A DNA stretch of 64,000 nucleotides from Dyella_A sp035685805 (lineage in GTDB: Bacteria; Pseudomonadota; Gammaproteobacteria; Xanthomonadales; Rhodanobacteraceae). The notes beneath the pieces were generated by a model, which saw only the letters and a list, made by a program, of their open reading frames with translations, did no database searches and was not told the DNA's origin. Shown one piece after another: positions 59,106 to 64,000 of this stretch. The stretch is taken from contig NZ_DASSAB010000045.1 in the NCBI RefSeq assembly GCF_035685805.1, forward strand, positions 170,738 through 234,737, given 5' to 3'. The number at the start of each line of letters is the position of its first letter. Position 1 is the stretch's first letter. The position numbers and the translations under genes were made by a program.

Positions 59106-59723
59106 TCAGTGCCCTTCGCGCATCCGGGTCACGCCCGCTTGCATGATGCGGTCGGTCCAGGCGATGCCGATCGCCGAGGCGATGAAGACCACGTGGATGA
59201 TGGTCTGCCACATCACGCCCATGGTGGTGAGCGTGGTGCACTTGAGGGTCGCCGCCGTATTGATGGTGGTGTCCACGCCCGCCAGCAGTTCCGGCGAGCA
59301 GAACGGCAGGCCCTGCAGGGTGCCTGCGGCAATGAAGGTCTTGAGCAGGTGGATGGAGGAGATGCCGATGATCGCCATCGCCAGCTTCACCTTCAGCACC
59401 GAGGCGTTGACGTGGCTGAGCCACTCCGGCTGGTCGGGATGGTCCTCCAGACCCAGCCGCGAGACGAAGGTCTCGTAGCCGCCCACGATCACCATGATCA
59501 GCAGGTTGGAGATCATCACCACGTCGATCAGGCCGAGCACGATCAGCATGATCTCCTGCTCGCCCAGGTGCGACGCCTCGTGGATCAGGTGCCACAGCTC
59601 CTTGCCGAACAGGAACACGTAGACGCACTGCGCCACGATCAGCCCCAGGTACAGCGGCAGCTGCAGCCAGCGCGAGCTGAAGATGAAATAGGCGAGCGGA
59701 TTAAGGCGTGACGGCGTCGACAT
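59106..59723 (-). CDS. UPF0114 membrane protein (YqhA family)
   Basis: 205 aa, about four transmembrane helices (residues ~22-42, 57-82, 115-140, 165-190). The core RWLQLPLYLGLIVAQCVYVF, VLGLIDVVMISNLLIMVIVG and YETFVSRLGL matches the UPF0114/YqhA family, longer than E. coli YqhA (164 aa) by an extended C-terminus. No function is established. The start at 59723 gives MSTPSRLNPLAYFIFSSRW; no clear SD. Downstream of ppc on the same strand with a 115-bp gap, so possibly co-transcribed. Confidence 0.87.
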   Translation of the reverse strand: MSTPSRLNPLAYFIFSSRWLQLPLYLGLIVAQCVYVFLFGKELWHLIHEASHLGEQEIMLIVLGLIDVVMISNLLIMVIVGGYETFVSRLGLEDHPDQPEWLSHVNASVLKVKLAMAIIGISSIHLLKTFIAAGTLQGLPFCSPELLAGVDTTINTAATLKCTTLTTMGVMWQTIIHVVFIASAIGIAWTDRIMQAGVTRMREGH

Positions 59724-59838
59724 GGGCGTGGGAGCACGACAGGGGAGGAACGCGGAGCCTAACGGCGCCATCATCCGCGTGCCACCGCCCCGGCCGGAAG
59801 CAGGCACGCCGGCCGGCACAGTGCGGGGCAAACGCCCA

Positions 59839-62547
59839 TCAGCCGGTGTTCTGCAGCCCCTGCGATACGCCATTGACGCAGGCGACCAGGGCGCGCAGCA
59901 GGGCGTCGTCTTCGCCGCCGGAGGCGCGCCAGCGCCGGAGCAAGTCCACCTGCAGCAGGCTCATCGGGTCGACATAGGGGTTGCGCAGGCGGATCGACTG
60001 CGACAGGCGCGGGGACTGTTCGAGCAGGGTCGCACTGCCTTTGAGGCGCAGCACCCAGTGGCAGGTACGGGCGAATTCGTCGCGGATCAGTGCGAAGAAC
60101 GGTTCGTGCAGCTCGCCGGCCAGCTGCGAGAACGCCTCGGCGATGGCCAGGTCGCACTTGGCCAGTACCATCTCCACGTCGTCGAGCATGTTGCTGAAGA
60201 ACGGCCAGTCGCGCGCCATCTCGGCCAGCGCCTGTTCGCCGAACTCGGCCGCGCCCTGCTCCAGCGCGCTACCCAGGCCGTACCAGCCGGTGAGGATCGA
60301 GCGGCACTGGGTCCAGGAAAACACCCACGGGATCGCGCGCAGATCCTGCACGCCGCGCATGCTGCGCCGGCGCGAGGGCCGCGAGCCGAGCGTCATGCGT
60401 TCGATCACGTCGATCGGCGTGGCGGTACGGAAGTACTGCACGAAGCCCTCGCGATCGACGAAGGCCCGGTAGTGCGTGCGGCTGGCGGCGGAAAGGCGGT
60501 GCATGCGCTCACGCCATTCGGCCTCGCGCGGCTCGTCCTCACGCGGACGCAGGCTGGCGCGAAGCACGGCGCCCACGGTCTGTTCGAGGTGGCGCAGCGC
60601 CAGCGCGCGGATGCCGTACTTGCGGTGGATCACCTCGCCCTGCTCGGTGACGCGCAGCACGCCGGCTACCGACCCGCGCGGCGAGGACATCAGCGCCGGG
60701 GTGATGCGGGCGCCGCCGCGGCTGGCCGAGCCGCCGCGACCGTGGAAGAACGCCAGTTGGATGTCGGCCTGCTGCGCGATCTCCAGCAGCTCCACCTGGG
60801 CCCGCTGCAGGCCCCAGCGCGAGGCCAGGGTGCCGCCGTCCTTGCCGCTGTCGGAGTAGCCGAGCATCACCCACTGGCGATCGCCGCGGCTTTTCAGGTG
60901 CGTGCGATAGACCGGGTCGGCGAGCAGCGCACGCAGCGTCGCGGGCGCGTTCTTGAGATCGTCCACGGTCTCGAACAGCGGCGCCACGTCCAGCGGAACC
61001 GGCTCGCCGGCCGCCGCCAGCTCGCCGTGGCGGGCCAGCGCCAGCACGGCGAGCACGTCGGCGGCGGTGCGCGCCATGGAGATGATGTACAGGCCGACCG
61101 CTTCGGTGCCGTAGCGGCGACGGGCATCGCGCATCGCCTGGAACACCGCACGCATGCGCTGGGCGTCCTCCTCGTCCACCGGTGCCAGCGACTGCTCGCC
61201 GCTGGCGTAGGGATGCAGCCTCTCCACGCGCTGCTCCGGCGTGCGCTCGGCCCACTGCCCGTCGCCGAGCAGCGCGGCGAGCGCGTCGTCGTGCACCTGC
61301 GAATCCTGGCGTACGTCCAGCCGGGCCAGGTGCAGACCGAACGTGCGCACGCGTCGCAGCACCCGTTGCACGGCATAGGCACCGGCATGCGCACCATGGT
61401 GCGCGGCGAGGCTGTGGGCGATCAGCTCCAGATCGCCGGCCAGCTCGTCGACGCTGGTGTAGCCCTCGGCGTGATCGTCCTCGAGGCTGGCCTCCAGCCG
61501 CGCGCCAATCAGGGTGAGCAGGGTGCGATAGGGCATGTCGGCATGGCGCGGGCGGATCTTTTTCGCCGCGGCGGGAAAGCGCGCGCGATAGTCCTCCAGC
61601 CGGGCCGCCAGCTGCGGATCGACCTCCACCCGCCCCTGCGTCTGGCTGAGCAGGCGGGCCAGCCCGGCGACGTCTTCCATGTAGTGCTCGATCACGTGCG
61701 CGCGCTGGCTGGCCAGGCTGGCCGCGATGGTGTCGGCCCCCACGTTGGGGTTGCCGTCCATGTCGCCGCCGACCCAGGTGGCGAAACTGAGCAGCCGCGG
61801 CAGTGGCGCATCCACGTCGTAGACCTGCTGCAGCGCCTCGGCCAGCGACTCGTACAGCGCCGGCACGATGCGGTAGATCGGGTTGGCCAGGTAGAAGCCC
61901 ACGTGGTGGTGCTCGTCCTGCACGGTGGGCTGCACCGGCGAAGCCTCGGCGGTCTGCCAGCCCGACGACAGCGCCATGAAGATGCGATCGTCGTCTTCCT
62001 TGCGCTCCTGCGGCGTGCGGGTGGGATCGAAGTTGTCCACCAGCGCGCGCACGATCGCCTGCTCTTTTTCCAGCAGCGAGCGGCGCACCGCCTCGGTGGG
62101 ATGGGCGGTGAACACCGGCTCCACGTGCAGGCGGCCGAGCCAGCCGAGCAGCTCGTCGGCGGTGACGCCCTGTGCCTTGAGTCGGGCCAGCACGTCGAGC
62201 AGCGATTCGGGCTGCGGCTGGCGCTCGCTGCGCTGATAGTCGCGACGGCGGCGGATGCGGTGCACCCGCTCGGCAATGTTCACGGCCTGGAAGTAGGTGG
62301 CGAAGGCACGCGCCAGCGCTTCGGCCTCCTCCGCCTGCATGCCGCCCAGGGCGCTGCCCAGCAGATCCACCGGCTCGCCCTCGCGGCGACGCCGGATCGC
62401 GGTGGTGCGCACCGACTCCACCCGCTCGAAGAACGCTTCACCGCGCTGCTCGGCCAGCATCTGGCCGACCATCGCGCCGATCCGGCTGACGTCCTCGCGC
62501 AGCGGGCCGTCGTGCGGCAGGTCGGGGGTTTCGGGCTGGAAAGACAT
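59839..62547 (-). CDS. ppc: Phosphoenolpyruvate carboxylase
   Basis: Anaplerotic carboxylation of PEP to oxaloacetate. 902 aa, a full-length bacterial enzyme. Catalytic His149 in VFTAHPTEAVRR, VGGDMDGNPNVG, the Lys of LGYSDSGKDGG, the Arg-rich FFHGRGGSASRGG loop, and the invariant C-terminal QNTG. The start at 62547 has GGAG 7 nt upstream. An antisense-open frame continues far upstream through ahcY but is not part of the gene. Divergent from the ahcY riboswitch region. Confidence 0.97.
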   Translation of the reverse strand: MSFQPETPDLPHDGPLREDVSRIGAMVGQMLAEQRGEAFFERVESVRTTAIRRRREGEPVDLLGSALGGMQAEEAEALARAFATYFQAVNIAERVHRIRRRRDYQRSERQPQPESLLDVLARLKAQGVTADELLGWLGRLHVEPVFTAHPTEAVRRSLLEKEQAIVRALVDNFDPTRTPQERKEDDDRIFMALSSGWQTAEASPVQPTVQDEHHHVGFYLANPIYRIVPALYESLAEALQQVYDVDAPLPRLLSFATWVGGDMDGNPNVGADTIAASLASQRAHVIEHYMEDVAGLARLLSQTQGRVEVDPQLAARLEDYRARFPAAAKKIRPRHADMPYRTLLTLIGARLEASLEDDHAEGYTSVDELAGDLELIAHSLAAHHGAHAGAYAVQRVLRRVRTFGLHLARLDVRQDSQVHDDALAALLGDGQWAERTPEQRVERLHPYASGEQSLAPVDEEDAQRMRAVFQAMRDARRRYGTEAVGLYIISMARTAADVLAVLALARHGELAAAGEPVPLDVAPLFETVDDLKNAPATLRALLADPVYRTHLKSRGDRQWVMLGYSDSGKDGGTLASRWGLQRAQVELLEIAQQADIQLAFFHGRGGSASRGGARITPALMSSPRGSVAGVLRVTEQGEVIHRKYGIRALALRHLEQTVGAVLRASLRPREDEPREAEWRERMHRLSAASRTHYRAFVDREGFVQYFRTATPIDVIERMTLGSRPSRRRSMRGVQDLRAIPWVFSWTQCRSILTGWYGLGSALEQGAAEFGEQALAEMARDWPFFSNMLDDVEMVLAKCDLAIAEAFSQLAGELHEPFFALIRDEFARTCHWVLRLKGSATLLEQSPRLSQSIRLRNPYVDPMSLLQVDLLRRWRASGGEDDALLRALVACVNGVSQGLQNTG

Positions 62548-62573
62548 GGCTATCTCCGCAAGGCAACAGCTCC

Positions 62574-62604
62574 AGCCTAACGAAAAATGCTGCTGATGCA
62601 GCAA
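62574..62604 (-). promoter_or_regulatory. Putative ppc promoter with internal inverted repeat
   Basis: Minus strand: TTGCTG (62599-62604), 19-bp spacer, TAGGCT (62574-62579), 27 bp before the ppc ATG. The spacer and -35 contain a 6-bp inverted repeat TGCTGC/GCAGCA (62588-62593/62598-62603) followed by T5 on this strand, which could instead be read as a small terminator-like hairpin if transcription begins further upstream. Confidence 0.35.
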
Positions 62605-62664
62605 AATCGGGTTTGGCCGGGCCTGCGACCGCGTGTGCCCGAGGCAGCCAAAGCAGGTTCCGGT

Positions 62665-62670
62665 TAGAAT
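62665..62670 (+). promoter_or_regulatory. Putative -10 box of ahcY
   Basis: TAGAAT in TTAGAATGCCCCG, placing the transcription start about 6 nt before the SAH riboswitch P1 stem. No clear -35. Confidence 0.45.
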
Positions 62671-62682
62671 GCCCCGTTGCCC

Positions 62683-62793
62683 GCCGAGGGGCGCTGCGAC
62701 CGTATGCGACGGCGGCCTTGTCCGCCCTGCCCGCCCAAAGGCGCGGCACGCCATGCGGCCAGGCTCGGCGCGGCACGTTCCACAACGGCGCCC
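62683..62793 (+). ncRNA. S-adenosylhomocysteine (SAH) riboswitch
   Basis: All parts of the SAH aptamer can be drawn. P1: GCCGAG (62683-62688) with CTCGGC (62764-62769). Conserved core after the 5' P1 strand: GGGGCGCTGCGACCG; conserved 3' core GGCCAGGCTCGG. P2 with an expanded arm lies between. P4: CGTT (62776-62779)/AACG (62784-62787). Pseudoknot: GGGCGC (62689-62694) with GCGCCC (62788-62793). It lies 45 bp before ahcY, the usual target, and is expected to turn expression on when SAH accumulates. Whether control is at termination or translation is not evident; a small GCGAA/TTCGC hairpin follows at 62806-62820. Confidence 0.93.
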
Positions 62794-62838
62794 GGTTGCT
62801 TTTACGCGAAGTCTTTTCGCACCGAACCGGAGAACTGC

Positions 62839-64000
62839 ATGAACGCTGTCACCCGCGATATCCCCAAGCACGACTACAAGATTGCCGATATCGGCCTGGC
62901 CGACTTCGGCCGCAAGGAGCTCGACATCGCCGAGCCCGAAATGCCGGGCCTGATGTCGATCCGCAAAAAGTACGCCCCGAGCGCGCCGCTGAAGGGCGTG
63001 CGCGTGACCGGCTCGCTGCACATGACGATCCAGACCGCGGTGCTGATCGAGACGCTGAAGGACATCGGCGCCGACGTGCGCTGGGCCTCGTGCAACATCT
63101 TCTCGACGCAGGATCATGCCGCCGCGGCGATCGCCGCCACCGGCACCCCGGTGTTCGCCTGGAAGGGCGAGACGCTGGAGGAGTACTGGGACTGCACGCT
63201 GCAGGCGCTGACCTTCCCGGGCCAGGGCGAAGACAAGTTCCTCGGCCCGCAGCTGGTGGTGGACGACGGCGGCGACGTGACGCTGCTGATCCACAAGGGC
63301 TATGAGCTGGAGAACGGCTCGGACTGGGTCAACACCGCCTCGGAGAGCCACGAGGAGCAGGTGATCAAGAACCTGCTCAAGCGCGTGGCCAGTGAGCGCC
63401 CGGGCTTCTGGCACACCGTCGTGCGCGACTGGAAGGGCGTCTCGGAAGAGACCACCACCGGCGTGCATCGCCTGTACCAGATGCTGGAGGCAGGCAAGCT
63501 GTTGGTGCCGGCGATCAACGTCAACGACTCGGTGACCAAGTCGAAGTTCGACAACCTCTACGGCTGCCGCGAGTCGCTGGCCGATGGCCTGAAGCGCGCG
63601 ATGGACGTGATGCTGGCCGGCAAGGTGGCCGTGGTCTGCGGCTACGGCGACGTCGGCAAGGGTTCGGCCCATTCGCTGCGCGGCTTCGGCGCGCGCGTGA
63701 TCGTCACCGAGATCGATCCGATCAACGCGCTGCAGGCGGCGATGGAGGGCTTCGAGGTCAACACGGTCGAGTCCACTCTGGGCCGCGCCGACATCTACGT
63801 GACGACGACCGGCAACAAGGACGTCATCACGATCGAGCACATGAAGAAGATGAAGGACCAGGCGATCGTCTGCAACATCGGCCACTTCGACAACGAGATT
63901 CAGGTCGACCGGCTGAACAAGTCCGACGCGAAGCGGCTGAACATCAAACCGCAGTACGACATGTACACGTTCCCGAAGGGGAATAGCATCTACATGCTCG
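62839..64000 (+). CDS. ahcY: Adenosylhomocysteinase, 3' end cut by window
   Basis: Splits SAH into adenosine and homocysteine, relieving inhibition of methyltransferases and feeding the methionine cycle. 387 residues are present of the usual ~470-480. The ATG at 62839 has GGAG 8 nt upstream. Visible: RVTGSLHMTIQTAVLIETL, ASCNIFSTQDHAAAAIA (active-site region), TTTGVHRLYQM, NVNDSVTKSKFDNLYGCRES (catalytic Lys/Asp), NAD-binding VCGYGDVGKGSAHSLRGFGA, and NIGHFDNEIQ. Contains the ~40-residue insertion typical of bacterial/plant-type enzymes (near ADIY onward in part). Controlled by the riboswitch just upstream. Confidence 0.97.
   Translation, partial: MNAVTRDIPKHDYKIADIGLADFGRKELDIAEPEMPGLMSIRKKYAPSAPLKGVRVTGSLHMTIQTAVLIETLKDIGADVRWASCNIFSTQDHAAAAIAATGTPVFAWKGETLEEYWDCTLQALTFPGQGEDKFLGPQLVVDDGGDVTLLIHKGYELENGSDWVNTASESHEEQVIKNLLKRVASERPGFWHTVVRDWKGVSEETTTGVHRLYQMLEAGKLLVPAINVNDSVTKSKFDNLYGCRESLADGLKRAMDVMLAGKVAVVCGYGDVGKGSAHSLRGFGARVIVTEIDPINALQAAMEGFEVNTVESTLGRADIYVTTTGNKDVITIEHMKKMKDQAIVCNIGHFDNEIQVDRLNKSDAKRLNIKPQYDMYTFPKGNSIYML

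Noticed and set aside
59722..62580. 952-codon plus-strand open frame over ppc
   Set aside because: Exactly antisense to ppc, whose catalytic motifs are complete; no start context or domain on the plus strand.
62548..63885. N-terminal extension of ppc through ahcY
   Set aside because: The frame stays open by chance. Translation before residue MSFQP has no homology, and the true start has GGAG spacing and matches PPC length.

Overview
The window is 64 kb of high-GC gammaproteobacterial core chromosome. Gene order points to Xanthomonadales, most likely Rhodanobacteraceae (Rhodanobacter/Dyella/Frateuria-like). The clues are a division and cell-wall (dcw) cluster without murD, DciA and an M23 peptidase between lpxC and secA, a BtuM-type B12 transporter, and an SAH riboswitch on ahcY. 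The taxon is inferred from layout, not from a database match. I see no phage, insertion sequence, CRISPR array, tRNA or rRNA gene.

Layout. 1-5060: end of ispB, then two Tat-exported alpha-mannosidases (GH125, GH92) closed by a bidirectional terminator. 5081-8344 (minus): a secreted dienelactone-hydrolase-like enzyme and two overlapping ubiquinone hydroxylases. 8443-10545: BtuM, a PduO-type adenosyltransferase and a histone-deacetylase-like enzyme. 10661-17615: the classical lptD-surA-pdxA-rsmA-apaG-apaH cluster. 17688-23192: secA, an M23 peptidase and lpxC on the minus strand, with dciA divergent. 23582-39098 (minus strand, transcribed right to left): mraZ-rsmH-ftsL-ftsI-murE-murF-mraY-ftsW-murG-murC-ddl-ftsQ-ftsA-ftsZ, with a recognisable MraZ-regulated promoter. 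39277-42927: rnpB and rsmI (minus), lpoA and yraN (plus). 43037-48754: a LysE exporter, a nucleoside MFS permease, and a Fur-type TonB receptor/PepSY pair. 48783-53818: dusB, a GluR0-like ligand-gated K+ channel, a diguanylate cyclase and metK. 53930-59723: a Ser/Thr kinase with a C-terminal repeat region, the ABC-F protein Uup, a heptamer repeat tract and a UPF0114 membrane protein. 59839-64000: ppc (minus), then an SAH riboswitch and ahcY, cut by the window edge.

How it fits together. Peptidoglycan precursor synthesis (MurC, E, F, Ddl, MraY, MurG), septal synthesis (FtsW, FtsI, LpoA), Z-ring proteins (FtsZ, A, Q, L), LPS assembly (LptD, LpxC) and export (SecA, SurA) all lie together. MetK makes SAM and AhcY clears SAH, the latter under riboswitch control. 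The BtuM/PduO pair points to B12 salvage.

Most worth a second look: the glutamate-receptor-like K+ channel; the missing murD; BtuM with its conserved cysteine; the fully foldable SAH riboswitch; the four 10-bp-spaced MraZ boxes with an inverted repeat filling the promoter spacer; and a recurring -10 box placed exactly 6 nt before ATG at four genes, suggesting leaderless mRNAs.
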